6,681 nucleotides of DNA from Firmicutes bacterium CAG:110 (GTDB lineage Bacteria; Bacillota; Clostridia; Oscillospirales; Oscillospiraceae): assembly GCA_000434635.1 (NCBI GenBank), contig HF988098.1, positions 3,059 to 9,739 of the forward strand. The letters are read 5' to 3'. The notes under the pieces were generated by a model that saw nothing but the letters and a program-made list of their open reading frames with translations, searched no databases and was not told the DNA's origin. Position numbers and translations under genes: made by a program. Positions within the stretch are counted from its first letter, which is position 1. Each line of letters opens with the position of its first letter. This document shows, piece after piece, positions 1 to 4,884 of the stretch.

Positions 1-102
1 GGCCCTTTTCTGAGCCGCCGCACAATGATAATTTTCTCTCTCCACGGGACACAGCGTGTCACGGGTACGCCGTCGGCTTATCCGCGGATATTTCCACGGC
101 AT
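1..102 (-). CDS. Possible N-terminal fragment of a leftward gene cut by the window edge
   Basis: A frame opens with ATG at 102 and stays open for 34 codons to the left edge, beginning MPWKYPRISRRRTRD and rich in Arg and Pro. A purine-rich stretch (GGGGAAA) lies just upstream of the ATG, and an extended -10 hexamer sits further upstream at 137-142, so transcription to the left is plausible. I do not recognise the protein. The evidence is thin: 34 codons can stay open by chance in GC-rich DNA, and the stretch could instead be an untranslated leader or plain intergenic DNA. No other gene can be seen in 1-207. Confidence 0.22.
   Translation of the reverse strand, partial: MPWKYPRISRRRTRDTLCPVERENYHCAAAQKRA
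79..90. repeat. 12-bp perfect palindrome, possible operator
   Basis: TATCCGCGGATA is its own reverse complement. It lies about 50 bp downstream of the candidate leftward -10 element, where a repressor site could sit, but a chance palindrome is equally possible. Confidence 0.15.
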
Positions 103-136
103 CGGCTTTCCCCACTGTCTCCGCCTCTGTACCTAC

Positions 137-145
137 AGTATACCA
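137..145 (-). promoter_or_regulatory. Candidate extended -10 promoter reading left
   Basis: On the minus strand the bases read TGGTATACT, a TGn extension joined to a good -10 hexamer (TATACT, 137-142). No convincing -35 hexamer lies 16-18 bp upstream, so recognition would rest on the extended -10. It would drive whatever continues past the left edge. Confidence 0.35.
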
Positions 146-207
146 TACTCCCGGCGGCGATTGGTGAAGAAACCTTGAACAGACGCAAAAGAATTTCTTA
201 AGCGGCC

Positions 208-621
208 TTAGCTCGGATATACGTTGCTCACCAGCAGCAGCACCGGCAACGCAAGGGTGAAAATGCTGATCGCCCACGGGTACATGGCCTTTCTTGAGCA
301 GAACATCAGCAGCAGACACGCCGCCGTCAGCCCCAGCGGTCCCATCACCGCCAGCTGACGGCTTACTGTCATGGCAAACTCGCCGGTAGATTGCAGGTCG
401 AGGCCCACCTGCTCCGGCAGATGCTGACCGTTATAGGAGGCCAGCCGAATGGCGGCGTAAACCACCGGAGCGGCCATAATGAACTTTCTCAGCCGGAACA
501 GCCAGACGCCGACGAGGTTGATGACGGAATTGACTTTGGACATTACCGTCTTGAACTTCTCAAAGCCGGCGGACTGCACAGCGGCAGTCTGCTTTTCCGC
601 AAATTGACCGGTCTTTCCCAT
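208..621 (-). CDS. Small three-helix membrane protein of unknown function
   Basis: This is a 137-residue protein that I do not recognise as a named family. The N-terminus (1-28) is polar and mildly amphipathic. Hydrophobic segments lie at about 31-62 (probably one span with a basic Arg-Leu-Arg-Lys break at 43-46), 90-108 and 112-133. A loop with SYNGQHLPEQVGLDLQSTGE (62-81) would face one side of the membrane. The ATG at 621 was chosen because GGAGG lies 6 bp upstream and a sigma-A promoter lies just before that; a longer in-frame start at 708 would lie upstream of the promoter. The gene stands alone on its strand, and no good terminator follows its TAA stop at 208-210. Membrane location is inferred from hydrophobicity only. 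Confidence 0.8.
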   Translation of the reverse strand: MGKTGQFAEKQTAAVQSAGFEKFKTVMSKVNSVINLVGVWLFRLRKFIMAAPVVYAAIRLASYNGQHLPEQVGLDLQSTGEFAMTVSRQLAVMGPLGLTAACLLLMFCSRKAMYPWAISIFTLALPVLLLVSNVYPS

Positions 622-649
622 AAAATACCTCCGGGTAACTGTTTTCTGT

Positions 650-678
650 ATTATAGCACATCCCGCGGCGGGTTGCAA
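650..678 (-). promoter_or_regulatory. Sigma-A promoter of the three-helix membrane protein gene
   Basis: On the minus strand TTGCAA (673-678) is followed by a 17-bp spacer and a perfect TATAAT (650-655) preceded by TGC, giving an extended -10. Transcription should start near 643, leaving a leader of about 20 nt that contains the GGAGG ribosome site. The MITE-like element begins only 37 bp upstream of the -35. Confidence 0.85.
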
Positions 679-714
679 GTCGGCGATTTCTCTCGAAAAA
701 AATTTCAAAATGTC

Positions 715-881
715 TTAGGGTCTATCTGAAAACCGTCAACACGCCCAAACAGCGGGTCTTTTCCGTCTGCTGTGCACCATTTTCCCTTGCAATACACAAA
801 GTATTTCTGCGGAAAAATGGCTTCATCAGACGAAAAATCCCTCGCTGTTGGTCATATTTCCGGTTTTCAGATAGACCCTAA
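715..881. mobile_element. MITE-like palindromic insertion with perfect 21-bp terminal inverted repeats
   Basis: Positions 715-735 and 861-881 are exact reverse complements of each other, starting TTAGGGTCTATCTGAAAACC. The similarity continues inward: with small gaps, each 81-nt arm (715-795 and 801-881) pairs with the other around a 5-nt loop (796-800), including the blocks CAGCG/CGCTG, CGTCTG/CAGACG and AATAC/GTATT. The whole element would fold into one long imperfect hairpin. If the ends are set at GGGTC...GACCC (718-878), it is flanked by TA on both sides (716-717, 879-880). That is the target duplication expected of IS630/Tc1-mariner-type transposition. It contains no reading frame of its own and lies between two divergent genes. 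The MITE class is inferred from structure; the mobilising transposase is unknown. Confidence 0.75.
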
Positions 882-903
882 TCAGTCCGGTTTATTGGAC
901 TGA
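882..903. repeat. 7-bp inverted repeat beside the MITE, possible operator
   Basis: TCAGTCC (882-888) and GGACTGA (897-903) are perfect reverse complements separated by 8 bp. They directly abut the right end of the insertion and lie 9 bp before a TATACT (912-917) that could be the -10 of the following small gene. It could be a repressor site or a short hairpin. The following CCTTTT tract is too weak to call a terminator. Confidence 0.25.
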
Positions 904-948
904 ACCTTTTGTATACTGTTGTCAGAAAAACAAAAGGAGGCACTTCCA

Positions 949-1119
949 ATGAAACAACACACTATGTCCCGTCCGTCCACGCGCCGTTACCGCGCTCCCG
1001 CCTACCCCAACGCCGCCGACAGGCGCTATTTTGTGGAGAAGGCGGTGAACATCGTCACCGCGATCTTGTCCGGAATCGGCTTCGTCAGCGCCATGGTTTT
1101 CCTTGCCACGATGGGGTGA
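949..1119 (+). CDS. 56-residue single-span membrane protein, unknown function
   Basis: This small protein has a basic, Pro/Arg/Tyr-rich N-terminus (residues 1-28, with Arg at 8, 12, 13, 15, 25 and 26) and one C-terminal hydrophobic helix at about 33-54, ending LATMG. That layout suggests an inner-membrane protein with its positively charged tail in the cytoplasm. The ATG at 949 is supported by a strong AAAGGAGG site (933-940) with 8-bp spacing; a TTG at 919 in the same frame lies upstream of that site and is less likely. A TATACT at 912-917 could be its -10, but no good -35 is seen. The stop TGA is directly followed by the stop codon of the opposing phosphoesterase gene, with no bases between. 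I do not recognise a family. Confidence 0.7.
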   Translation: MKQHTMSRPSTRRYRAPAYPNAADRRYFVEKAVNIVTAILSGIGFVSAMVFLATMG

Positions 1120-1605
1120 TTACAAGTCCTCGTCCCTGAGGATACGGCAGGAAACGATTTTCCTGTTTTCCACCTGAATCAGACCGGCCGTTCCGCCGCC
1201 GTAGCCGCAGCTTCCCGGATTCAGAATCCAAAGGCCATCCGGCTCCTGTTGGCAGTCAGCCTGATGGGTGTGTCCGTACAGCACCGCATCCACCCGGCTG
1301 GCGCGGGCATCCTTCAGCAGCGCACCCAGCCCCATTTTTACGTCCTGCCGGTGTCCATGGGTCATGAAAAGATTCACGCCAAACACAGGCTGCACCAGCG
1401 TCTCCGGCTGCCACGACGGGCAGCGAAACCGGTCGCAGTTTCCCGGCACCTGATAAAATGGAATATCCGGATTTTCCTCATGGATGACCACGCCGTCGTC
1501 AAAAAAGTCCCCAAGATGGATGATCGCGTCGGGCTTCACCGATTCCACGCATTGCCGCATAAATTGAAGCGCAGAATGGGAATCCGACAGCACCAGAATC
1601 TTCAT
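1120..1605 (-). CDS. YfcE/MJ0936-family metallophosphoesterase
   Basis: This is a 161-residue calcineurin-like phosphoesterase of the short YfcE/MJ0936 type, a cytoplasmic di-metal enzyme family that hydrolyses phosphodiester bonds in model substrates. Its physiological substrate is generally unknown. All metal-site motifs are present in order: D-S-H (8-10), G-D-F (32-34), G-N-C-D (55-58), T-H-G-H (82-85) and G-H-T-H (111-114), followed by the typical N-P-G-S (129-132). Length fits a complete family member. The ATG at 1605 was chosen because the beta strand MKILVLSDSH should begin the domain and a purine-rich GGCGGGAG lies just upstream; an in-frame start at 1650 would lie upstream of the -10. 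It is transcribed alone from an extended -10 promoter and ends exactly against the stop of the convergent small gene. It is not next to rph or rdgB-type genes, where such enzymes often occur. Confidence 0.93.
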   Translation of the reverse strand: MKILVLSDSHSALQFMRQCVESVKPDAIIHLGDFFDDGVVIHEENPDIPFYQVPGNCDRFRCPSWQPETLVQPVFGVNLFMTHGHRQDVKMGLGALLKDARASRVDAVLYGHTHQADCQQEPDGLWILNPGSCGYGGGTAGLIQVENRKIVSCRILRDEDL

Positions 1606-1636
1606 ATTGCTCCCGCCTTTATTTTGTCTTGCTGGG

Positions 1637-1645
1637 ATTATATCA
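1637..1645 (-). promoter_or_regulatory. Extended -10 promoter of the phosphoesterase gene
   Basis: The minus strand reads TGATATAAT, a perfect -10 hexamer (1637-1642) with the TGn extension. No matching -35 lies at 17 bp. A TTGACG at 1674-1679 is about 31 bp away, too far to pair with it. The predicted leader is about 25 nt. Confidence 0.65.
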
Positions 1646-1701
1646 TACATTGGCAGGTTTTGCTATGTGCTTTCGTCAAAAAAGACGACTGATTTTTGTG
1701 T

Positions 1702-1729
1702 ACATTTTTTCCAGCGGACGCATATGCTA
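1702..1729 (+). promoter_or_regulatory. Possible sporulation-type (sigma-K/E-like) promoter of the three-gene operon
   Basis: CATATGCTA (1721-1729) fits the CATAnnnTA -10 pattern known for the mother-cell sigma factors of Bacillus. An AC (1702-1703) lies at the spacing expected for the short sigma-K -35 element. No good sigma-A pair exists in 1640-1764, although TGCTATAGC (1725-1733) could be read as a weak extended -10. The match is short, so this is a hypothesis. TGCTATAGCA (1725-1734) is also a 10-bp palindrome. Confidence 0.3.
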
Positions 1730-1764
1730 TAGCAGAAGTTTCACCAGCCCATGGAGGTAAGCCT

Positions 1765-1995
1765 ATGCAACCGACACCCAATTCACAGGAGCTTGCGCAG
1801 ATCATGCGCTTCGTCCAGTCCCCCGCGGGGCAGCAGCTGCTTGCGTCGCTCCAGCAGCTTAACTCAAATGAAATCAACAGCGCCATGGCAGACGCGGCCG
1901 CCGGGAATTACGACCGAGCGCAGAAAACCATCTCCGCGTTTCTCGCGACCCCGGAGGCGAAAAAGCTGCTGTCCCAAGTGGAAGGCGGCAAATGA
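1765..1995 (+). CDS. 76-residue helical protein with two copies of an F-x-x-(S/T)-P helix motif
   Basis: The family is not recognised. The protein is soluble, probably all-helical, and has two similar halves: residues 13-32 (IMRFVQSPAGQQLLASLQQL) and 56-75 (ISAFLATPEAKKLLSQVEGG). These align without gaps on I, F, (S/T)-P and L-L, so the protein looks like an internal duplication of a proline-capped helix. A linker with Asn and Ala (33-50) joins the halves. The ATG at 1765 has GGAGG at 1753-1757 with 7-bp spacing; an in-frame ATG at 1696 lacks a ribosome site and adds an unrelated tail. It is the first gene of an operon, and its TGA overlaps the next gene's ATG (ATGA, 1992-1995), which implies translational coupling. 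No signal peptide or membrane segment is seen. Confidence 0.8.
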   Translation: MQPTPNSQELAQIMRFVQSPAGQQLLASLQQLNSNEINSAMADAAAGNYDRAQKTISAFLATPEAKKLLSQVEGGK

Positions 1996-2348
1996 GCGAG
2001 ATGGAGGAAAAGCTGGGGGCCATCCTGAGCAACCCCCAGATGATGCAGCAGATCATGTCCATGGCTCAGGCTATGAGTCCGCCGCCGGAACCTCAGGGTA
2101 GGCCGGAACAGCCGCCGGAGCCTGCCCCTCCGGCGCTTCCGGATTTTTCCGTCATGCAGAAGCTCGCCGGGATGACCCGCCAATCCGGCATTGACAAGAA
2201 TCAGCAGGCGCTGCTTCGGGCGCTCTCCCCCTACATAAGCCGGGAGCGCTCTGCCAAGCTGGAAAAAGCCATGCGCGCGGCAAAAATGGCACGGCTTGCC
2301 TCGGCGTTTCTCAATGCCGGGGGGCTGGATATGCTGACCGGGAGGTGA
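1992..2348 (+). CDS. 118-residue two-part helical protein with a proline-rich linker, unknown function
   Basis: The family is not named here. An N-terminal Met/Gln-rich helix (5-28, with LSNPQMMQQIMSMAQ) is joined by a proline-rich linker (30-50, containing PPPEPQGRP) to a basic helical C-terminal part (51-113). The C-terminal part has ALLRALSPYISRERSAKLEKAM at about 73-94. The NPQMMQQIM stretch resembles the helices of STI1-type repeats seen in chaperone adaptors, but this similarity is short and may be only compositional. The start overlaps the stop of the previous gene by ATGA, and the SD is formed inside the previous gene's last codons (GGAGG lies too far downstream to serve). The next gene follows after 6 bp, with its SD over this gene's stop. 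It is probably cytoplasmic, with no hydrophobic span. Confidence 0.8.
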   Translation: MSEMEEKLGAILSNPQMMQQIMSMAQAMSPPPEPQGRPEQPPEPAPPALPDFSVMQKLAGMTRQSGIDKNQQALLRALSPYISRERSAKLEKAMRAAKMARLASAFLNAGGLDMLTGR

Positions 2349-2354
2349 CAAGGA

Positions 2355-2774
2355 ATGTACAACCGCTATATTCCCCAACCCGACGGCAGCTATCGCCGCC
2401 GGCCGGCAGACGTCCCCCAGTCCGCCCCGCCGCCTCGGCCGGAACCACCCCGACAGGAGCCGCCCCGCCGGAATCCCGATTTCTGCCCGCCGCCGGAGCC
2501 GCAGGGAAAGCCGCCCTGCCAGAAAAATCCGCCCTGTTCCCATCAGCGCAGGCAGGAGCGTCCCGCTCCCCCACCTCCACCCCGGCGAAAACCGCCCCAG
2601 CAGCCGCCTCAGGATTCCTTTCTGGGTATCGGCAATTTTCTGCACCAGCTTCTGCCAAAGGACTTCTGCATGGAAGACCTGATGGTCGTGCTGCTGCTTC
2701 TGCTCATGTCCGGCAGCGGCGAGGACGACCAGAATTTTGCACTGCTGACGCTGGGACTGTATCTTTTCTTATAG
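2355..2774 (+). CDS. 139-residue Pro/Arg-rich protein with a hydrophobic C-terminus, unknown function
   Basis: I do not recognise the protein. Residues 1-85 are low-complexity and dominated by Pro, Arg and Gln, with Cys at 44, 55 and 61. The region includes PPPEPQGKP (45-53), nearly the same string as in the linker of the preceding protein. Residues 88-139 are different: an amphipathic helix (FLGIGNFLHQLLPKDF), a Leu-rich hydrophobic segment (MEDLMVVLLLLLM, 106-118), an acidic turn (SGEDDQ) and a second hydrophobic segment (FALLTLGLYLFL). A helical hairpin buried in a membrane or a partner protein would fit. GGAGGTGA (2341-2348) overlaps the previous stop, with the ATG 6 bp on. It is the last gene of the operon, and a strong terminator follows within 4 bp of the stop. 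Its codons follow the frame well although the region is repetitive, so I think the gene is real. Confidence 0.72.
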   Translation: MYNRYIPQPDGSYRRRPADVPQSAPPPRPEPPRQEPPRRNPDFCPPPEPQGKPPCQKNPPCSHQRRQERPAPPPPPRRKPPQQPPQDSFLGIGNFLHQLLPKDFCMEDLMVVLLLLLMSGSGEDDQNFALLTLGLYLFL

Positions 2775-2777
2775 CGC

Positions 2778-2824
2778 AAATACGCCGGTTTTCGTCGCGT
2801 TGAGACGAATCCGGCGTATTTTTT
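2778..2824 (+). terminator. Strong intrinsic terminator of the three-gene operon
   Basis: The outer stem AAATACGCCGG (2778-2788) pairs perfectly with CCGGCGTATTT (2811-2821). An inner stem TTCGTC/GACGAA (2791-2796, 2804-2809) closes a 7-nt loop, and a run of six T follows (2819-2824). It begins 4 bp after the stop of the proline-rich protein gene and ends just before the -35 of the next gene. Confidence 0.92.
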
Positions 2825-2825
2825 G

Positions 2826-2854
2826 TTGCGGAAAAGAGAATATTGTGGTAGAAT
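2826..2854 (+). promoter_or_regulatory. Sigma-A promoter of the cysteine hydrolase gene
   Basis: TTGCGG (2826-2831), a 17-bp spacer and TAGAAT (2849-2854). The same two hexamers at the same spacing are used by trpS on the other strand. The -35 lies one base after the T-run of the preceding terminator. Confidence 0.8.
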
Positions 2855-2884
2855 GGTGAACACTCTATTGCAGGAGGATTCGAC

Positions 2885-3526
2885 GTGATTACCAAAAGCA
2901 AGCCGAAATCAGACACCATTCTCCCCATTCTTGTGCTTCTGCTGTTCGCTGCGGCCATTGCCGCCCACTACGCGCTGGAGCCGTGGGGATTTTACCGGAA
3001 GATCTCAGGCAGCGAAGCGGCACTTCGGATGCAGGTCGTTCAAACCGCCGAAAGCTACCTCGGCTGCCGGGAATCAGACGGCAGTCACGAAGCCATTATC
3101 GATCAGTACAACGCTCACGAGCCGCTGGCGCAGAACTACACCGTACGGTACACCGACAGCTGGTGCGCTACCTTCGTCAGCACCGTTTCCATCCGCTGCG
3201 GCCTGACGGACATCATTCCCACAGAATGCAGCTGTGAACGTCTCATCGGCCTGTTCGGAGAACTGGACTGCTGGCAGGAGGACGACAACTATACGCCCCT
3301 CCCCGGCGATATCATCTTCTACGACTGGGACGAAAAGCGCCCCGGCGACTGCACCGGCTGGGCGGATCATGTTGGAATCGTAGTCGGGACGAAGTGGCCG
3401 TTTGTGAAGGTCATCGAGGGCAACCGGGACGATGCCGTTGCCTACCGCGTCATTCCTCTGGGAGAAATCCACATCCGGGGCTATGGCCTGCCGGATTACG
3501 CCGCAATGACAGAAAATACCCCGTAA
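2885..3526 (+). CDS. Membrane-anchored NlpC/P60- or CHAP-like cysteine hydrolase
   Basis: This 213-residue protein is likely a cell-wall peptidase or amidase acting outside the membrane. A basic start (KSKPKS) and one hydrophobic helix (11-30) form a signal anchor without an obvious cleavage site. The globular domain begins with VVQTAESYLGCRE (51-63), typical of the NlpC/P60-CHAP superfamily. The probable nucleophile is C94 in DSWCATFVS, and the probable His is H162 in ADHVGIVVG. A polar third residue is E178 or N180 in VIEGN. The PGDIIFYDW strand (140-148) is another family hallmark. Extra cysteines (61, 105, 115, 117, 129, 156) could form disulfides. No SH3 or LysM wall-binding domain is present. 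The start is GTG, supported by AGGAGG (2872-2877) 7 bp upstream. It is a single-gene unit between two terminators; its last codons lie inside the downstream hairpin. NlpC/P60 versus CHAP cannot be settled by eye. Confidence 0.85.
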   Translation: MITKSKPKSDTILPILVLLLFAAAIAAHYALEPWGFYRKISGSEAALRMQVVQTAESYLGCRESDGSHEAIIDQYNAHEPLAQNYTVRYTDSWCATFVSTVSIRCGLTDIIPTECSCERLIGLFGELDCWQEDDNYTPLPGDIIFYDWDEKRPGDCTGWADHVGIVVGTKWPFVKVIEGNRDDAVAYRVIPLGEIHIRGYGLPDYAAMTENTP

Positions 3527-3544
3527 GCGTTGGCTTACGGGGTA
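3513..3544. terminator. Shared bidirectional terminator between convergent units
   Basis: A perfect 12-bp stem (3517-3528 with 3533-3544) closes a GTTG loop. On the minus strand the stem is followed by TTTT (3513-3516), which suits termination of the trpS operon. On the plus strand the tail is only AATCTTATT, so termination of the hydrolase gene is probably weaker. The left arm contains the last two sense codons and the stop of the hydrolase gene. Confidence 0.75.
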
Positions 3545-3548
3545 AATC

Positions 3549-3821
3549 TTATTCCTCTTCGTCGAGGATTTCCTTCAATAGCTTTCTCTGCTTGCGCAGC
3601 TCCTGCACCAGCGGCAGCATTCCGGTCAGGTTGATGACCAGAACAAACACGATCAGACCGATGACCCAGCCCTGCATTCCATTGCCGATCAGGACAAAAA
3701 TCAGCAGTGCGGTCACAAGCAACCGCATGAAAACAGCCTTCCCAACCGTGTGGATGGCCTTGCGGCACTGATCCTCCCGGTCGTAGATGTCCGGTTCCGG
3801 GGTCATTTTCTCGTCAGCCAT
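3549..3821 (-). CDS. 90-residue two-helix membrane protein, translationally coupled to trpS
   Basis: I do not recognise a family. The N-terminus (1-28) is polar and charged (MADEKMTPEPDIYDREDQ). Two hydrophobic helices follow at about 31-47 (FMRLLVTALLIFVLIGN) and 52-71 (WVIGLIVFVLVINLTGMLPL), separated by a short GMQG turn. The tail is highly charged (LRKQRKLLKEILDEEE) and probably helical. Both ends should lie in the cytoplasm. The ATG at 3821 shares its A with the trpS stop codon (TAATG), and no good ribosome site precedes it, so translation probably depends on ribosomes finishing trpS. A link to tryptophan charging is not implied by anything in the protein itself. The unit ends at the shared hairpin terminator 5 bp after the stop. 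Confidence 0.8.
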   Translation of the reverse strand: MADEKMTPEPDIYDREDQCRKAIHTVGKAVFMRLLVTALLIFVLIGNGMQGWVIGLIVFVLVINLTGMLPLVQELRKQRKLLKEILDEEE

Positions 3822-4849
3822 TATCTTGCCACAAAGCCCACTTTCTTGTAGACCTTCCGCAGGGTCTTCTCGGCAAAATAACCCGCCTTCTCGGCACCGG
3901 CCTTGTAGACGCTTTCCAGATAGCCCTTGTCCTTCATCAGGCGGGTCGCTTCCTCCCGGATGGGACGCAGGGTCTCCACAACCGCTTCGCCCACGGCGGG
4001 CTTGAACTTGCCGTAGCCGCAGCCCGCAAATTCCGTCTCGATCTGATCAAACGTCTTGCCGGTGACGGCGGAGTAAATGGTCATCAGGTTGGCAACGCCG
4101 GGCTTGTTCTCCCGGTCGAAGCGGACGCAGTTCTCCGTGTCGGAGTCGGTGATGGCGCGCTTGAACTGGCGCATGATGGTCTCGGGGGTGTCCATCAGCA
4201 GAATGCGCCCGGTGTCCTCATTCTCGGACTTGGACATCTTGGCGGCAGGGTTGGTCAGGCTCATGATCCGCGCGCCGACCTTGGGGACAAAAGGTTCCGG
4301 CAGCTTGAACACGTCGCCGTAAATGCCGTTGAACCGGCGGGCGATGGTATGGCAAAGCTCCACGTGCTGCTTCTGATCCTCGCCCACAGGCACCAGATCG
4401 GGCTGGTACAGCAGGATATCCGCCGCCATCAGGGCGGGATAGGTGAACAGGCCGCCGTTGATGTTGTCCGCGTTTTTGGCAGACTTGTCCTTGAACTGGG
4501 TCATGCGGCTCAGCTCGCCGAACATGGAGTAGCAGTCCAGCACCCAGCCCAGCTCCGCGTGCTGGTGGACATGGCTCTGGATAAACAGGGTGTTCTTTTC
4601 CGGGTCAAGGCCGCAGGCGATGTACTGTGCCAGCTGCTCCAGCGTCCGTCTGCGCAGGTCGGCGGGATTCTGGCGCACGGTGATGGCATGGAGGTCAGCC
4701 ATAAAATAGAAGCAGTCGTAGTCGTTGGCGCGTTCCGCCCAGTTTTTTACCGCGCCCAGGTAAGAACCCAGGGTCAGATCTCCGGAGGGCTTGATGCCGG
4801 AGAGCATTCTCTTTTTCGGTGCAGCAGTTTCGGTAATAACCTCACTCAT
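3821..4849 (-). CDS. trpS: Tryptophanyl-tRNA synthetase
   Basis: This 342-residue class I synthetase charges tRNA-Trp with tryptophan using ATP, in the cytoplasm, as a homodimer in the family. The HIGH-equivalent is TLGS (26-29), inside GIKPSGDLTLGSYLGA. The KMSKS loop is intact at 204-208 (AAKMSKSEN). The tryptophan pocket region ADILLYQPDLVPVGEDQKQH (143-162) is well conserved. Length is normal for bacteria. The ATG at 4849 was chosen because AAAAGGA lies about 11 bp upstream and the promoter -10 sits at 4885-4890; the longer in-frame start at 4894 lies within or upstream of that -10 and cannot be translated from this transcript. It heads a two-gene unit with the small membrane protein and is divergent from gltX. 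No T-box leader is present, since only about 30 nt separate the predicted transcription start from the ATG. Confidence 0.97.
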   Translation of the reverse strand: MSEVITETAAPKKRMLSGIKPSGDLTLGSYLGAVKNWAERANDYDCFYFMADLHAITVRQNPADLRRRTLEQLAQYIACGLDPEKNTLFIQSHVHQHAELGWVLDCYSMFGELSRMTQFKDKSAKNADNINGGLFTYPALMAADILLYQPDLVPVGEDQKQHVELCHTIARRFNGIYGDVFKLPEPFVPKVGARIMSLTNPAAKMSKSENEDTGRILLMDTPETIMRQFKRAITDSDTENCVRFDRENKPGVANLMTIYSAVTGKTFDQIETEFAGCGYGKFKPAVGEAVVETLRPIREEATRLMKDKGYLESVYKAGAEKAGYFAEKTLRKVYKKVGFVAR

Positions 4850-4884
4850 GGTCGTCACATTCCTTTTTTCAAATCTATAGCCAT

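Noticed and set aside
391..729. A 112-codon plus-strand frame opposite the membrane protein gene, ending in the MITE
   Set aside because: It is antisense to a gene with an excellent promoter and ribosome site, and its end reads into the inverted repeat.
715..881. The palindrome as an ordinary bidirectional terminator
   Set aside because: It lies between divergent gene starts, where no terminator is needed, is far longer than a terminator, and has TA-bounded ends without T-runs.
1908..2645. A 245-codon Arg/Leu-rich minus-strand frame across the three-gene operon
   Set aside because: It spans three well-spaced plus-strand genes with proper ribosome sites and is explained by GC-rich proline and arginine codons read in reverse.
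2345..2803. A 152-codon Pro/Ala-rich plus-strand frame overlapping the 139-residue gene
   Set aside because: It lacks a ribosome site at a proper distance, runs into the terminator hairpin, and has a shuffled low-complexity sequence. The other frame has the better start and a more structured C-terminus.
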